Shown one piece after another: positions 47,080 to 58,128 of a stretch of 64,000 bases of DNA. Source of the stretch: Enterobacter cloacae (GTDB lineage Bacteria > Pseudomonadota > Gammaproteobacteria > Enterobacterales > Enterobacteriaceae). The stretch lies in assembly GCF_013375935.1 (NCBI RefSeq), contig NZ_CP056117.1, forward strand, positions 1,736,001 to 1,800,000, read 5' to 3'. Every line of letters starts with the position of its first letter. Positions within the stretch are counted from its first letter, which is position 1. The translations under genes were made by a program, and so were the position numbers. The notes beneath the pieces were generated by a model. That model was given only the letters and a program-made list of their open reading frames with translations, searched no databases and was not told where the DNA came from.

Positions 47080-49128
47080 ATGAAAAAAAGCGTCTTATCC
47101 CTTTTTATTTGCGCAGCAATTTCATTTTCTGCTGCGGCTGAAAATCTGGTGCAAAATGAATTTGCACAGGATAGTGCCACCTACACAGCTATAGTTCTGA
47201 AGCTAAAACCCTCTACAGGTTTGTTGAAGGCGACAAACAATAAAATTACCCTGAGCGACGCTTCCCTGACGGCAACAAATATGTTCCGTCCGACTAATTT
47301 GCGGAGCTCAGCCCAATCGTCCGAGTTGACGGAACTCAATAAACGCTATGGCTTTGACCGTTATCTGCGCATCGAGTTACCGAAAGATAAAAGTCAGGAT
47401 AAAGCGTATATTAACCATATTATTACCGAACTTGAGCAGAATCAGAACGTAGAGTTTGTTTATCCCGAGGCCGAACCGGTATCGCTGGATGAGATTGCCC
47501 TTACGCCACAGTTAAAGTCATCATTAAATGATAATTTAACCTTTGCCGCCGTTCCGGATTTCCGTAATAAGCAGGATTATCTTAAAGCGCCGGACGTTAA
47601 GCGTGCCGGTTATTATATGGGCGGCGTTAACCGCGATAGCGTAGATGGCTATGCAGGCAGCGCGGGGGAAGGAGTGACGCTTATTTCGACGGAGATTGAT
47701 GCCTGGAATACCAGCCATATGAACTTGCCGCCGATGAGCCTCAGCTCTGGCAAGACAACGTATGTTGCAAACCACGATCACGACACGGCTTCAGTGGGGA
47801 TTATGGCGGCGAAAGATATGGGCACCGGTATTCGCGGTTTAGCCTGGAAAAGCCGGATGGGGTATGCGGCCTCTGCGAGTAATAACCTCTATAATTTGAT
47901 CCCCCAGCTAAAAGCGGGCGATGTGGTGCAGATCGGCATCCACGTCGCGGGCGGATATCCAGCGGGTTGTCAGAAGGATTGCTGGGTCGCAATGGAATCC
48001 CAGACCGCCTACTACGATATTATTAAGGCGCTGACGGATAAGGGTGTTCACGTTATTGAGGCGGCGGGTAACGGGAATATCAACCTGGACAGCCCTGGCT
48101 TCCAGGGGCGGTTTGACGTGCATGTTCAGGACTCCGGGGCTATCCTGGCGGGTGCATTTTGTGCGAAAGACGGTAAAAAAGCGTCGTTCAGCACCTATGG
48201 CACCCGCGTTACCAGCTCCGCATGGGGCTGCTGGGACGTGGTGACCACAGGCTATGGCGATCTGTATAAAAATTCTGGCGTTAACGATTCTTATACCGCG
48301 ACTTTTGCCGGAACCTCTTCTGCTAACCCGATTATTGCGGGTGTGGTAGCAAGCCTGTCCGGCATCGCCAAAGCCAACGGTATTACCGTGACACCGCGTC
48401 AGATGCGTCAGATTCTGGCGGAAACCGGTACGCCGCTGGCGAACGGGGATTCGGCAAAGGTGGGGACTCAGCCTGACATGGCGCGTGCGGTAGCCCGTAT
48501 TATGGCGCTGAAGGACGGCAGCACGCCTGCCGCTCCGGCCCCAACGGCTGCGGCAGGTGCGGATTACACCATGGTTTCCCCGACGTCGGGCGTGAGCACC
48601 TACCCGCTGGACGGCAGCAAGAGCCTGAATGCGGCATCCTATAACTGGAGCGTGACGAAAGGGGCGGAAACCTTCTCCCTGGAGGCAAAACTGAACGGCA
48701 CGCTGGTGAAGAGCGTGGACAGCGCGCATGCCTATGCCGTTATTCCCGCCAACAGCGAGGGAGAAGCGGTCTTCACGCTGACCACGACCGGCGTGGATGG
48801 ACGGACCGCGACGGACAGCATGACCATTAAAGTCACCAGGCCTGCGGTGCCGGCGAAGGATGACACCCCGGCTTCGGACGATACGCCGGCGAAGGATGAC
48901 ACCCCGGCTTCGGACGATACGCCAGCAAATGACGATACGCCGGTTAAACCTGCAGCACCGGCCTACAACGCCAAAATCGCCTACCCGACCAAGTGCACCA
49001 AAGTGTCTTACAACGGTAAGGTTTGGCTCAACCAGTGGTACGTTAACCCGGGTCAGGAAACGCCGGGAACCGGCGGCCAGTGGGGCGCGTGGCGCGAACA
49101 GGGATCGTCCAATAACGGCTGTAAATAA
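47080..49128 (+). CDS. Secreted subtilase-like (S8) protein with CBM5/12-like C-terminus
   Basis: 682 residues from ATG 47080; an in-frame GTG at 47071 is nearer to AGGA but adds nothing to the signal. A Sec signal ends SAAA. A propeptide-like region (about 40-140) precedes the S8 domain (about 190-470): His234 in NHDHDTASVGI, oxyanion Asn in EAAGNGN, Ser413 in FAGTSSANPIIAGV. The usual catalytic Asp position reads Ser203 (LISTEIDAW), so activity is uncertain unless D207 substitutes. Then an Ig/PKD-like region, a PAKDDTPASDDT linker and a C-terminal domain (YNGKVWLNQWYVNPGQETPG, WGAWREQG) like chitin-binding CBM5/12. Export route beyond the periplasm (for instance type II) is inferred. Confidence 0.82.
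   Translation: MKKSVLSLFICAAISFSAAAENLVQNEFAQDSATYTAIVLKLKPSTGLLKATNNKITLSDASLTATNMFRPTNLRSSAQSSELTELNKRYGFDRYLRIELPKDKSQDKAYINHIITELEQNQNVEFVYPEAEPVSLDEIALTPQLKSSLNDNLTFAAVPDFRNKQDYLKAPDVKRAGYYMGGVNRDSVDGYAGSAGEGVTLISTEIDAWNTSHMNLPPMSLSSGKTTYVANHDHDTASVGIMAAKDMGTGIRGLAWKSRMGYAASASNNLYNLIPQLKAGDVVQIGIHVAGGYPAGCQKDCWVAMESQTAYYDIIKALTDKGVHVIEAAGNGNINLDSPGFQGRFDVHVQDSGAILAGAFCAKDGKKASFSTYGTRVTSSAWGCWDVVTTGYGDLYKNSGVNDSYTATFAGTSSANPIIAGVVASLSGIAKANGITVTPRQMRQILAETGTPLANGDSAKVGTQPDMARAVARIMALKDGSTPAAPAPTAAAGADYTMVSPTSGVSTYPLDGSKSLNAASYNWSVTKGAETFSLEAKLNGTLVKSVDSAHAYAVIPANSEGEAVFTLTTTGVDGRTATDSMTIKVTRPAVPAKDDTPASDDTPAKDDTPASDDTPANDDTPVKPAAPAYNAKIAYPTKCTKVSYNGKVWLNQWYVNPGQETPGTGGQWGAWREQGSSNNGCK
48850..48939 (+). 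repeat. 36-nt direct repeats encoding the DDTP linker
   Basis: Two identical 36-nt units (48850-48885, 48886-48921) and a diverged half unit (48922-48939), encoding PAKDDTPASDDT. Exact identity suggests recent expansion or contraction by slippage. Confidence 0.85.
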
Positions 49129-49135
49129 CCCTCAC

Positions 49136-49160
49136 GGCCTGGCGTTATGCCAGGCCTGTT
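49136..49160 (+). terminator. Terminator of the protease-like gene
   Basis: GGCCTGGC/GCCAGGCC with loop GTTAT, followed by TGTTT. It lies in the short convergent gap before ureG. Confidence 0.7.
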
Positions 49161-49778
49161 TCAGATCCGCAGCATCCCTTTCTCTTCCAGAAACGCAATA
49201 ATCGTTCCCAGACCGTCGCCCGCCTTCAGGTTGGTAAAGGTCCACGGACGCTCGCCGCGCATGCGGTTGGTATCGCGCTCCATCACCTCCAGCGAGGCTC
49301 CCACGTACGGCGCGAGATCGGTTTTATTGATCACCAGAAAATCGGATTTGGTGATCCCCGGCCCGCCCTTGCGGGGGATCTTTTCCCCTTCGGCGACGTC
49401 AATCACGTAGATGGTCAGATCCGCCAGCTCCGGGCTGAAGGTCGCGCTCAGGTTGTCGCCGCCGCTTTCGACGAAGATAAGATCCAGGTTGCCGAACTTC
49501 TCGCTGAGCGCTTCCACGGCCGCCAGGTTCATCGAGGCATCTTCGCGAATGGCCGTGTGCGGGCAGCCGCCCGTCTCCACGCCCACAATGCGCTCCGGCT
49601 CCAGGGCACCCGCCTCGGTGAGGATGCGCTGATCCTCTTTGGTGTAAATATCGTTCGTCACCACCGCCAGATGGTACGTGTCGCGCATCGCCTTGCAGAG
49701 CGCTTCCAGCAGGGCGGTTTTGCCCGACCCCGCCGGGCCACCTACGCCAACGCGCAGGGGATGTTTGTAATCAGCCAT
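49161..49778 (-). CDS. ureG: Urease accessory GTPase UreG
   Basis: 205 residues. SIMIBI-class GTPase with P-loop [13 protein letters not shown], the nickel-binding CPH motif ([12 protein letters not shown]) and [12 protein letters not shown]. Its GTP hydrolysis drives nickel delivery into apo-urease from the UreD-F-G complex. Last gene of the operon, 9 bp after ureF. Confidence 0.97.
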   Translation of the reverse strand: MADYKHPLRVGVGGPAGSGKTALLEALCKAMRDTYHLAVVTNDIYTKEDQRILTEAGALEPERIVGVETGGCPHTAIREDASMNLAAVEALSEKFGNLDLIFVESGGDNLSATFSPELADLTIYVIDVAEGEKIPRKGGPGITKSDFLVINKTDLAPYVGASLEVMERDTNRMRGERPWTFTNLKAGDGLGTIIAFLEEKGMLRI

Positions 49779-49787
49779 GTTGACTCC

Positions 49788-50462
49788 TCAGGAACGGAAT
49801 AACCGTGAGTATTGTGTTTCGTGGCGTGCAGAGGCGATGGCGGAGAGCGGCGTGGCAGCCCCCAGCGCGTCGTCGTCACGTAAAAAGGCCTGTTCAAACC
49901 CGGCGGCAAAATGGTTGCTGAGTTCGATAATCAGCTGCTGCGCCGCCTGCTGCCCGAAGGGAACCAGCTTGACGCCCGCCATCACCGCGCTCTCAATCCA
50001 GCTATAGCCGAGGCTCAGCGCCAGCTCGCGCGCGTCAATGCGCCAGCGCACGCCAAGCCACGCCATGCCGCAGAGCTGGCTCTGCATAAACAGCGGGAAC
50101 CACTCTGCCGGGCAGTCTGGCTCCCAGCTTTTAATGAGGCGCGTAAACGCCGCGCCACGATTGCGTTCTTCATCGCGCAGCTCGCGCGTTTCCCGACAGG
50201 CGAGCAGGTACGCCGTCCAGCGTTTTGCTGCCAGCCGATCCTGCTGCTCGCAGGCACGGTACAGGCGAATAAAGAGCGGCAGATCGACGCAGAAAAAGCC
50301 CTGCTCCATCTGCTGGATTTGCCAGCGCCTGAAGGCCTCGACGTCGGTGACCCAGCCTGCCTCCACGGCCCACTCCAGCCCCTGCGACCAGGTAAACGAC
50401 CCGACCGGCAGGCTGCTGCTGGAGAGCTGCATCAGGCGCAGCCGCTGGCGGGCGTATTCCAT
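49788..50462 (-). CDS. ureF: Urease accessory protein UreF
   Basis: 224 residues, all-helical UreF ([40 protein letters not shown]). Bridges UreG to UreD on the apo-enzyme and checks activation. Start overlaps the ureJ stop by one base. Confidence 0.95.
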   Translation of the reverse strand: MEYARQRLRLMQLSSSSLPVGSFTWSQGLEWAVEAGWVTDVEAFRRWQIQQMEQGFFCVDLPLFIRLYRACEQQDRLAAKRWTAYLLACRETRELRDEERNRGAAFTRLIKSWEPDCPAEWFPLFMQSQLCGMAWLGVRWRIDARELALSLGYSWIESAVMAGVKLVPFGQQAAQQLIIELSNHFAAGFEQAFLRDDDALGAATPLSAIASARHETQYSRLFRS

Positions 50463-51001
50463 CAGCTCATCAGCGCCAGCAGGGCAGAGACGATCAGCCC
50501 GCCGCCGAAGGTTTTACGCAGACCGTCGTGGCGGCGCAGCAGCAGTCCCGCCGCGAAGCTGGCGCACAGCACCGTAGCGCTGGCCACCATAAAGCCGCCG
50601 GTAAACAGCCAGAAGCTGTGTCCGGACATCTCCACGCCGTGCGCCCAGCCGTGGAACATTGCCAGGGCCGGCACCGCCAGCAGCAGGCGATTTTCGGTTT
50701 TAAACATCATCACGCCGCTGAACGCCAGCGAGGCGATAATCAGCATCTCCATGCCGCTAAAGCCGCCGAGCAGGCTGCCCACAATGGCGCCGACGAGCAT
50801 CATCCCAAGGGTAGCCAGCGGCAGCAGGAGCTTGCGGCCGCTCAGCGCCGAGAGCACGCCCGCTCCGGTGAGCATCAGCAGGTGATCGAGCCCGGTCAGC
50901 GGGTGAAGAAAGCCGGCCTGGAAGCTGTCGGTACCGTGTCCGGGATGGGCGAACGCCGGAACGGAAAAGGCCAGCAGTAACAGGGGAAGAAACGTGCGCA
51001 T
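50462..51001 (-). CDS. ureJ: HupE/UreJ-family nickel-linked membrane protein
   Basis: 179 residues. Signal or first helix, then [24 protein letters not shown], the HPxxxxDH motif of HupE/UreJ proteins, and about six membrane helices ([16 protein letters not shown] is also conserved). Likely helps nickel uptake for urease. It lies between ureE and ureF, as in several enteric operons. Confidence 0.92.
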   Translation of the reverse strand: MRTFLPLLLLAFSVPAFAHPGHGTDSFQAGFLHPLTGLDHLLMLTGAGVLSALSGRKLLLPLATLGMMLVGAIVGSLLGGFSGMEMLIIASLAFSGVMMFKTENRLLLAVPALAMFHGWAHGVEMSGHSFWLFTGGFMVASATVLCASFAAGLLLRRHDGLRKTFGGGLIVSALLALMS

Positions 51002-51010
51002 GATGAGTCC

Positions 51011-51481
51011 TTAATGTGAGTGGGCGTGAGCGTGGCTATGGCCGTGGGCATTGCTGGCGTAAGCGCCCGCTTCCGGTTCAAACGGCAGGCTGGCGAAGGT
51101 CACCTCCAGCCCGAACTGGCGCAGCATGTCGTCAAGTACGTGGTCGTGGTGGTAGCGCAATTCGCCGGGCATAACCTGCAGCGGCACGTGGCGGTTGCCC
51201 AGGTGATAGCAGGCGCGGGCGAGGAGGAACGGATCGGCGCAGCGCACCACGGAGACGGACTCCGGGGCGGCGATCACTTCAACCACGTGGCTGCCGTCGT
51301 CGGTGGTCAGCAGATCCCCGCCGCGCAGCAGCAGGCCGCGCGGCAGCATCAGCCCGGCTTCGCGGCCGTCGTTCAGCGCCACGCGGGCGCGGCTTTTCAC
51401 CCGCACGTCAATCGGCAGCGTGACGCTGGCGGTGACGGGGCGGGCACGATCGAGGCGTTGGGTTAAATAGATCATCATCAC
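51011..51481 (-). CDS. ureE: Urease nickel chaperone UreE
   Basis: 156 residues. N-terminal peptide-binding domain and C-terminal metal-binding domain (GNRHVPLQVMPGELRYHHDH, VLDDMLRQFGLEV) with a His-rich tail (NAHGHSHAHAHSH) that stores or hands over Ni(II). Three bases after ureC. Confidence 0.96.
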   Translation of the reverse strand: MMMIYLTQRLDRARPVTASVTLPIDVRVKSRARVALNDGREAGLMLPRGLLLRGGDLLTTDDGSHVVEVIAAPESVSVVRCADPFLLARACYHLGNRHVPLQVMPGELRYHHDHVLDDMLRQFGLEVTFASLPFEPEAGAYASNAHGHSHAHAHSH

Positions 51482-51484
51482 TCC

Positions 51485-53188
51485 TCAAAACAGGAAATAG
51501 CGTTGCGCCATCGGCAGAACCTCTGCCGGTTCGCTGGTCATCAGTTCGCCGTCGACGCGTACCTCGTAGGTTTGCGAATCGACGGTAATGTTCGGCTGTA
51601 AATCGTTGTGGATCATGTCGGCCTTTTTCACCGTCCGGCAGCCTTTCACCACCGCCGTGGCGCTTTGCAGGTTGAGCTGCTGCGCAATGCCGCTGGCCTG
51701 GGCCGCCTGTGAGATAAACGTCAGGCGCGTGGCGTGGCGTGCGGCGCCCAGCGAGCCAAACATCGGGCGGTAATGCACCGGCTGCGGCGTCGGGATAGAG
51801 GCGTTGATATCGCCCATCGGCGCGCAGGCGATCATCCCGCCCTTGACGATGGTGGCGGGTTTTACGCCGAAGAACGCCGGGGACCAGACCACCAGATCCG
51901 CAAGCTTGCCCGCCTCAACCGAACCCACCTCGTGGGCAATGCCGTGGGTCAGCGCCGGGTTGATGGTGTATTTGGCGACATAGCGCTTCACGCGAAAGTT
52001 GTCGTTATCGCCGGTTTCTTCCGCCAGCGCGCCGCGCTGGACCTTCATGCGGTGCGCTACCTGCCAGGTGCGGATAATCACTTCCCCCACGCGGCCCATT
52101 GCCTGTGAATCTGACGAGGTGAGCGAGAACGCGCCGATATCGTGCAGCACATCTTCGGCTGCAATGGTTTCCCGCCGAATGCGCGACTCGGCAAACGCCA
52201 CGTCCTCGGCGATATCCGGGTCGAGGTGGTGGCAAACCATCAGCATATCGAGGTGCTCGTCGATGGTGTTCACCGTGTAGGGCAGCGTCGGGTTGGTGGA
52301 GGAGGGCAGGATATTGGGGTGCGCGCAGGCGGTGATGATATCCGGCGCGTGGCCGCCGCCCGCGCCTTCGGTGTGAAAGGTGTGGATGGTGCGCCCGCCG
52401 ATGGCCGCCAGCGTATCTTCCACAAAACCGGATTCGTTCAGGGTGTCGCTGTGCAGCGCCACCTGTATATCCATCTCTTCAGCCACCTCCAGCGAGCAGT
52501 TGATAGCCGCAGGCGTGGCGCCCCAGTCTTCGTGGATCTTAAGCCCGATAGCCCCCGCCGCGATCTGCTCGCGCAGGGCGTCCGGGCTGGAGCCGTTACC
52601 CTTGCCGAGCAGGCCGATATTCACCGGGAGGGCATCGGCAGCCTGTAGCATCCGGGAGATATACCACGGACCCGGCGTGCAGGTGGTGGCGTTGGTGCCC
52701 GCCGCCGGGCCGGTGCCGCCGCCGATCATGGTGGTAACGCCGGAGACCAGCGCCTCTTCCGCCTGCTGCGGGCAGATCCAGTGGATGTGGGTGTCGATCC
52801 CGCCTGCGGTAACGATCTTCCCTTCGGCGGCAATCACTTCCGTTGCGGCACCGATCGGGATCGTTACGCCGGGCTGAATATCCGGGTTGCCGGCTTTACC
52901 GACGGCAAAGATCCGCCCGTTCTTCACGCCGATATCCGCCTTCACGATCCCCCAGTGATCGACAATCAGCGCGTTGGTCAGCACCAGATCCACACAGTCT
53001 TGCGCGGACATCTGCCCCTGGCCCATGCCGTCGCGGATCACCTTCCCGCCGCCGAATTTGACCTCTTCGCCGTAGACCGTCAGGTCGTCCTCCACTTCGA
53101 TCCACAGCTCGCTGTCCGCCAGCCGGACCTTATCGCCGACGGTGGGGCCGAACATATCGGCGTAAGCCCGGCGTGAAATCTCAGCCAT
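51485..53188 (-). CDS. ureC: Urease alpha subunit
   Basis: 567 residues. Catalytic subunit hydrolysing urea to ammonia and carbamate. The active-site residues are all visible: nickel ligands in [12 protein letters not shown], carbamylated Lys in [13 protein letters not shown], His in [13 protein letters not shown] and [16 protein letters not shown], the flap His in [18 protein letters not shown], and Asp in [15 protein letters not shown]. Overlaps ureB by 8 bp. Enteric three-subunit arrangement (A, B, C separate). Confidence 0.98.
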   Translation of the reverse strand: MAEISRRAYADMFGPTVGDKVRLADSELWIEVEDDLTVYGEEVKFGGGKVIRDGMGQGQMSAQDCVDLVLTNALIVDHWGIVKADIGVKNGRIFAVGKAGNPDIQPGVTIPIGAATEVIAAEGKIVTAGGIDTHIHWICPQQAEEALVSGVTTMIGGGTGPAAGTNATTCTPGPWYISRMLQAADALPVNIGLLGKGNGSSPDALREQIAAGAIGLKIHEDWGATPAAINCSLEVAEEMDIQVALHSDTLNESGFVEDTLAAIGGRTIHTFHTEGAGGGHAPDIITACAHPNILPSSTNPTLPYTVNTIDEHLDMLMVCHHLDPDIAEDVAFAESRIRRETIAAEDVLHDIGAFSLTSSDSQAMGRVGEVIIRTWQVAHRMKVQRGALAEETGDNDNFRVKRYVAKYTINPALTHGIAHEVGSVEAGKLADLVVWSPAFFGVKPATIVKGGMIACAPMGDINASIPTPQPVHYRPMFGSLGAARHATRLTFISQAAQASGIAQQLNLQSATAVVKGCRTVKKADMIHNDLQPNITVDSQTYEVRVDGELMTSEPAEVLPMAQRYFLF

Positions 53189-53498
53189 GCTTCACCTCGC
53201 CCATCACCTCACCGCGAAAGCCGAAAATGCGCTGCGCCCCGGCAATCTGTACCAGCGTTACCTCCCGCTTCTGGCCGGGCTCGAAGCGCACGGCGGTGCC
53301 TGCCGGAATGTTCAGCCGGTAGCCCCGGGTGGCTTCGCGATCGAACTTCAGCGCCGGGTTGACCTCGTAAAAGTGGTAGTGCGATCCGACCTGAATCGGC
53401 CTGTCGCCGTGGTTTTCGACAATCACGCTTTGGGTGTCTCGCCCGACGTTGATCGCAATAGTGCCGGGCTGGATCTGGTATTCGCCTGGGATCATCAC
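53181..53498 (-). CDS. ureB: Urease beta subunit
   Basis: 105 residues ([60 protein letters not shown]). Structural subunit packed around UreC. 7 bp after ureA. Confidence 0.97.
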   Translation of the reverse strand: MMIPGEYQIQPGTIAINVGRDTQSVIVENHGDRPIQVGSHYHFYEVNPALKFDREATRGYRLNIPAGTAVRFEPGQKREVTLVQIAGAQRIFGFRGEVMGEVKHG

Positions 53499-53505
53499 GC
53501 GCTCC

Positions 53506-53808
53506 TTAAACGATCGGGTTGTGGACGGTGACGAGCTTGGATCCGTCCGGGAAGGTCGCTTCCACCTGAATATCCGGGATCATCTCCGGCACGCCCTCCA
53601 TCACCTGATCGCGCGTCAGGACGTGGCGGCCCGCCTCCATCAGCGAGGCGACGGTTTCGCCATCGCGCGCGCCTTCCATGATAAAGGCGCTGATCAGCGC
53701 GACCGATTCCGGATAGTTGAGCTTTACCCCGCGCGCAAGGCGGCGTTCGGCAACCAGTGCGGCGGTAAACAGCAACAGCTTGTCTTTTTCTCTGGGGGTC
53801 AGTTCCAT
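53506..53808 (-). CDS. ureA: Urease gamma subunit
   Basis: 100 residues, standard length ([60 protein letters not shown]). Smallest structural subunit, 10 bp after ureD. Confidence 0.97.
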   Translation of the reverse strand: MELTPREKDKLLLFTAALVAERRLARGVKLNYPESVALISAFIMEGARDGETVASLMEAGRHVLTRDQVMEGVPEMIPDIQVEATFPDGSKLVTVHNPIV

Positions 53809-53818
53809 ATCGTTTCTC

Positions 53819-54646
53819 TTATGTCTGCCAGATGCGCGGTGAACAGGCGGTTCTGGCGGTGAGAAGCGGGCGAAGCGACTGCCAGATATCGCGCATCACC
53901 CGCTGGCAAATCAGGTTATCGTGGGAGAGAAAACGCACCGACAGCAGATCGTCGGTGAGCGTTGCGCCCGCAAAATGTTCCAGAGGCGTAAGCCGCTCGC
54001 GCACCGCGTCGAGATGCTCTTCCCTTGCCGGATAGCACAGCAGCGTGCCGACCCACGGATGACCGGCGACGGGGGAGAGATCGCCGCCGCTGAGATGCTG
54101 GCGCTCAATCAGCCGCGGCTCGTCATCAATCCATACCTCAAGACGGCTCTCCAGCGTGCCGTGGCTAAAGGTTTCGTTAATCACCGGGCGGCCCAGGCAG
54201 TACAGCTCCCAGGCCAGCAGCGTGCTGGTAGCGCGCAGGTGAAAGACGGAACGCAGCGCGGCATGTGCGCCGGGAAAGATAATGGTGTCCTGCGGCAGCC
54301 ACTCCAGCGTGGCGTCTTCGTCCAGGTAAAAATGCTGGTTCAGGCGAGCCTGCGGGCCGCTGCTGCGATAGAACTTGCTGGCGCCGGGCATGGTGATAAG
54401 CGCATGGCATTTGGCGTCCAGGCGCGCGGTGATATCCAGCCTGTCACCGCCCACCACGCCGCCCGGCGGGTGCAGCAGATAGAGATGGCAGGTTTCCCCT
54501 TCGGGGTAGAACGGACGCTGAACCGTGAGCGGCCCGACGTGGTGCGCGGCATGGAGGAGGGTTTTCTCAGGCGTGTGGCAAAACCGCAGGTCAAGCGAGG
54601 CCTGCCAGCCTTTGTACGAACTATCAGTGACCTGAGTTGCTAACAT
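53819..54646 (-). CDS. ureD: Urease accessory protein UreD
   Basis: 275 residues, first gene of the operon. UreD/UreH scaffold family ([46 protein letters not shown]). Binds apo-urease and channels nickel from UreG. The promoter must lie in the 148 bp between ureD and plsY; no UreR-type regulator or nickel transporter gene (other than ureJ) is in the window. Confidence 0.95.
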   Translation of the reverse strand: MLATQVTDSSYKGWQASLDLRFCHTPEKTLLHAAHHVGPLTVQRPFYPEGETCHLYLLHPPGGVVGGDRLDITARLDAKCHALITMPGASKFYRSSGPQARLNQHFYLDEDATLEWLPQDTIIFPGAHAALRSVFHLRATSTLLAWELYCLGRPVINETFSHGTLESRLEVWIDDEPRLIERQHLSGGDLSPVAGHPWVGTLLCYPAREEHLDAVRERLTPLEHFAGATLTDDLLSVRFLSHDNLICQRVMRDIWQSLRPLLTARTACSPRIWQT

Positions 54647-54794
54647 GGTGCTTCCATTCGCGCGCCCGGGAGATACGTTTCAGTATGCCCTGGCGGAAAT
54701 GAAGGCTGTCATATGAGTCGCTTATGGATAAGGCTTTGTCGTTCCCGGCGCGCGCAGGCGCGGCGCTGCCGGGATAAACGAGGGGCGCTGCGCT

Positions 54795-55409
54795 TTATTC
54801 AGGATCTTTTTTCTTTCTTTTGAGCTTCGTCCAGATTTTGGTCTCCTGACGACGCCACAGGCGCTGAATATTGTCGTGATGGCGCAGCAGGATAAGACAC
54901 GAGAGCATCGACACCGGGAAGGTAAACTGCGGCTTGAACCACCAGACGTAGAATGGGGCAATCAGTGCGCTGACGATGGCGCCCAGCGACGAATAGCCGC
55001 TCAGAAGGATGGTCAGCAGCCAGGTGCCCGCCATCACGCCGGTGAGGTCCCAGCCGATAGGCGCAATCGCACCAAACGCGGTGGCCACGCCTTTCCCGCC
55101 CTTAAAACCAAAGAAAACAGGCCAGATATGGCCAACGCAGGCGGCGATGGCAATCAGCCCCAGCCAGAACGGCGTGACGCCCAGCGCATACGCGCCCCAT
55201 ACGGGAAGCATCCCTTTCAGAACATCAAAAATCAAAACCGCTACGGCTGCTCCCTTGCCGCCAATTCGTAGTACATTGGTCGCCCCCGGATTCCCGGAAC
55301 CACTTTCACGCGGGTCAGGTAACCCGGCGATGCGGCAGACCAGAATGGCGCTGGAGATTGAGCCGCAAAGGTAGGCGAGGAGAATCATTCCAGGCGCGAT
55401 TGCACTCAT
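54795..55409 (-). CDS. plsY: Acyl phosphate:glycerol-3-phosphate acyltransferase PlsY
   Basis: 204 residues from ATG 55409 ([20 protein letters not shown]); the upstream extension is not conserved. Multi-pass inner-membrane enzyme with the three PlsY motifs, including [14 protein letters not shown] and [14 protein letters not shown]. Makes lysophosphatidic acid in phospholipid synthesis. Divergent from folB, as in E. coli. Confidence 0.97.
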   Translation of the reverse strand: MSAIAPGMILLAYLCGSISSAILVCRIAGLPDPRESGSGNPGATNVLRIGGKGAAVAVLIFDVLKGMLPVWGAYALGVTPFWLGLIAIAACVGHIWPVFFGFKGGKGVATAFGAIAPIGWDLTGVMAGTWLLTILLSGYSSLGAIVSALIAPFYVWWFKPQFTFPVSMLSCLILLRHHDNIQRLWRRQETKIWTKLKRKKKDPE

Positions 55410-55516
55410 AACGCTGTTCCGTTTTGAAAATGTATCTGTATTCTCAGCATCTGTGGATAATACGCATAATTCGCCGGAAGTGGTATCCGGTTTAGCCAAA
55501 AAGCAGGCAGGTCGTG

Positions 55517-55885
55517 ATGGATATTGTATTTATAGAGCAACTTTCGGTAATCACCACAATTGGTGTTTACGACTGGGAACAGACCATCGAGCAGAAGCTG
55601 GTGTTCGATATCGAAATGGGCTGGGATAACCGCAGGTCAGCAAAAAGCGATGATGTGAACGACTGTCTGAGCTACGCCGACATCAGTGAAGCGGTTATCG
55701 CGCACGTTGAAGGGCAACGTTTTGCGCTGGTAGAACGAGTGGCGGAAGAGGTGGCCGAACTGCTGCTGACCAAATTCAATTCGCCGTGGGTACGCATTAA
55801 GCTGAGCAAGCCGGGCGCGGTGGCGCGCGCGACCAACGTGGGCGTCGTCATCGAGCGTGGCACAAATCTGAAAGGGAAGATTTAA
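55517..55885 (+). CDS. folB: Dihydroneopterin aldolase
   Basis: 122 residues from ATG 55517 ([20 protein letters not shown]), the E. coli start; a GTG one codon earlier is ignored. Folate-pathway aldolase/epimerase with the catalytic region [13 protein letters not shown]. Intact. Confidence 0.97.
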   Translation: MDIVFIEQLSVITTIGVYDWEQTIEQKLVFDIEMGWDNRRSAKSDDVNDCLSYADISEAVIAHVEGQRFALVERVAEEVAELLLTKFNSPWVRIKLSKPGAVARATNVGVVIERGTNLKGKI

Positions 55886-55990
55886 CGTCATAATAGCTAA
55901 ACCATTTTAGATTATACCGGTCTTAAAACCGTGTCTTTCACGTTAGCCGCTGTGGCGAGCGTTTTTTAATATCTTTTTAGGGGTTTATAG

Positions 55991-56812
55991 ATGAGCGATA
56001 TGCACTCGCTGCTGGTGGCGGCAATACTGGGTGTGGTCGAAGGATTGACGGAATTTTTGCCGGTTTCCAGTACGGGCCATATGATTATCGTTGGCCATCT
56101 GCTGGGCTTTGAGGGTGAAACCGCAAAGACGTTTGAGGTGGTGATTCAGCTGGGCTCTATCCTGGCGGTGGTCGTAATGTTCTGGCGTCGTCTGTTTGGC
56201 CTGATCGGCATCCACTTCGGGCGTCTGCCGCAGCGTGAAGGAGAGAGCAAAGGCCGCCTGACGCTGATTCATATTCTGCTTGGGATGATCCCGGCGGTGG
56301 TGCTGGGGCTGGTGTTCCACGATACCATTAAATCGCTGTTTAACCCGATTAACGTCATGTACGCGCTGGTGGTCGGCGGCTTCCTGCTGATTGCCGCAGA
56401 AATGCTGAAGCCAAAAATCCCGCGTGCGGAAGGTCTGGACGATATGACCTATCGCCAGGCCTTTATCATTGGCTGCTTCCAGTGTCTGGCGCTGTGGCCG
56501 GGCTTCTCCCGTTCAGGCGCAACGATTTCCGGCGGGATGCTGATGGGCGTAAGCCGTTACGCGGCATCTGAGTTCTCGTTCCTGCTGGCGGTGCCGATGA
56601 TGATGGGCGCCACCGCGCTGGACCTCTATAAAAGCATTGGCTTCCTGACCGTGGGCGACATTCCGATGTTCGCCGTGGGCTTTATCACCGCCTTTATCGT
56701 GGCGCTGATTGCCATCAAAACCTTCCTGCAGCTGATTAAGCGTATCTCGTTCATTCCGTTCGCGATCTACCGCTTTATCGTCGCGGCTGCCGTGTACGTG
56801 GTCTTCTTCTGA
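55991..56812 (+). CDS. uppP: Undecaprenyl-diphosphatase
   Basis: 273 residues, E. coli length. Polytopic membrane phosphatase (BacA/UppP) with both active-site motifs: [18 protein letters not shown] near the N-terminus and [15 protein letters not shown]. Recycles the lipid carrier for peptidoglycan and O-antigen; overexpression of the family gives bacitracin resistance. Confidence 0.97.
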   Translation: MSDMHSLLVAAILGVVEGLTEFLPVSSTGHMIIVGHLLGFEGETAKTFEVVIQLGSILAVVVMFWRRLFGLIGIHFGRLPQREGESKGRLTLIHILLGMIPAVVLGLVFHDTIKSLFNPINVMYALVVGGFLLIAAEMLKPKIPRAEGLDDMTYRQAFIIGCFQCLALWPGFSRSGATISGGMLMGVSRYAASEFSFLLAVPMMMGATALDLYKSIGFLTVGDIPMFAVGFITAFIVALIAIKTFLQLIKRISFIPFAIYRFIVAAAVYVVFF

Positions 56813-56825
56813 TGACCAACCGCCC

Positions 56826-58067
56826 TCAGTCTTTCGGCTGAGGGCAACGTTTTTCCTTCCACGCCGCAACCGCGTCAATCCGCCGCTTCGTCAGCTCTTC
56901 GCGAATTTCCGGGCCCTTAAACCCTGCTTCTACCACCGCTTTCGTTGGTACCGCCTTAGCCACTTCCCACGCTTCGCGCAGCAAACGCCCCTGCGGATAA
57001 TCGGACGCTTCAAACCCGGTACGGCCGCGCACGTCCGCTTCGCTGGTAAGCGCAATCTGCTCCACGCGCTGCGGCTTGCGCCAGGCGTCGATGTTATCGA
57101 ACAGCTTCACAATGGTGGCAGGCTTCAGGATCGGGAAGGTGTGGATCAGGTCGTGGAACTCGGCGACCAGCTTCGCCAGGTCGCGGATGTCATTCGGCAC
57201 GCGCAGGCGCTGGCATAGCCCTTCGACCAGCTTCACCCCTGCCGGGCCATGCCCGTGGTGGCGCGGCCAGAGCGCTTTTGGCGTTAACCCTTTGCCGAGA
57301 TCGTGGCAGAGGGTGGAGAAGCGCACGTCCACCTCAGGACTGAGCATGGCGGCCATGCTGAGCGTCATCAGGGTATGAATACCGGTATCAATTTCCGGGT
57401 GCCATTTTGCCGGTGCCGGAACGCCAAACAGCGCGTCTATTTCCGGGAACAGCACTTTCAGCGCCCCGCAGTCGCGCAACACCTGGAAAAAAACCTGTGG
57501 ATTGCGGGTGGTCAGGGCGTTTTCCGTCTCTTTCCAGACGCGCTCCGGCGTCAGGTGTGCCAGCTCGCCGGCTTCGGTCATGGCCGTCATCAGCGCCATC
57601 GTCTCGTCGGCGATGCGGAAGCTGAGATGGGCATAACGGGCGGCGAAACGCGCGACGCGCAGCACGCGAAGCGGATCTTCCGAAAAGGCAGGGGAAATAT
57701 GGCGTAAAAGACGGTCGCGCAGATCGTTCTGCCCGCCGTAGGCGTCGATGATATGGCCGTTTTCGTCCTGAGCCAGGGCGTTAATGGTGAGATCGCGGCG
57801 CAGTAGATCCTGCTCCAGCGTCACATCCGGGGCGGCGTAACAGGTGAAGCCGGTATAGCCGGAACCCGATTTTCGTTCAGTACGCGCCAGGGCGTACTCT
57901 TCCCGGCTTTTCGGGTGCAGAAACACGGGAAAATCGCGGCCTACCTGCTGGTAGCCCGCGTCAATCATCGCTTTGGGCGTGGCACCGACCACCACCCAGT
58001 CTTTATCTTTGACCGGCAGACCTAACAACGCATCACGTACCGCACCACCGACCAGATAACTCTTCAC
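56826..58067 (-). CDS. cca: Multifunctional CCA-adding enzyme
   Basis: 413 residues from a GTG at 58067 ([20 protein letters not shown]), which matches the E. coli start; the longer frame is spurious. Class II nucleotidyltransferase with GGAVRD and the DxD pair in VKDKDW, plus the HD phosphohydrolase domain ([26 protein letters not shown]). Repairs and completes tRNA 3' CCA. Confidence 0.97.
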   Translation of the reverse strand: MKSYLVGGAVRDALLGLPVKDKDWVVVGATPKAMIDAGYQQVGRDFPVFLHPKSREEYALARTERKSGSGYTGFTCYAAPDVTLEQDLLRRDLTINALAQDENGHIIDAYGGQNDLRDRLLRHISPAFSEDPLRVLRVARFAARYAHLSFRIADETMALMTAMTEAGELAHLTPERVWKETENALTTRNPQVFFQVLRDCGALKVLFPEIDALFGVPAPAKWHPEIDTGIHTLMTLSMAAMLSPEVDVRFSTLCHDLGKGLTPKALWPRHHGHGPAGVKLVEGLCQRLRVPNDIRDLAKLVAEFHDLIHTFPILKPATIVKLFDNIDAWRKPQRVEQIALTSEADVRGRTGFEASDYPQGRLLREAWEVAKAVPTKAVVEAGFKGPEIREELTKRRIDAVAAWKEKRCPQPKD

Positions 58068-58128
58068 GCACCACTCTCCCGTTTCTTCTTGTCGCAAGAT
58101 AATACGTAAGTGTGGCAGAGAAGACGAG

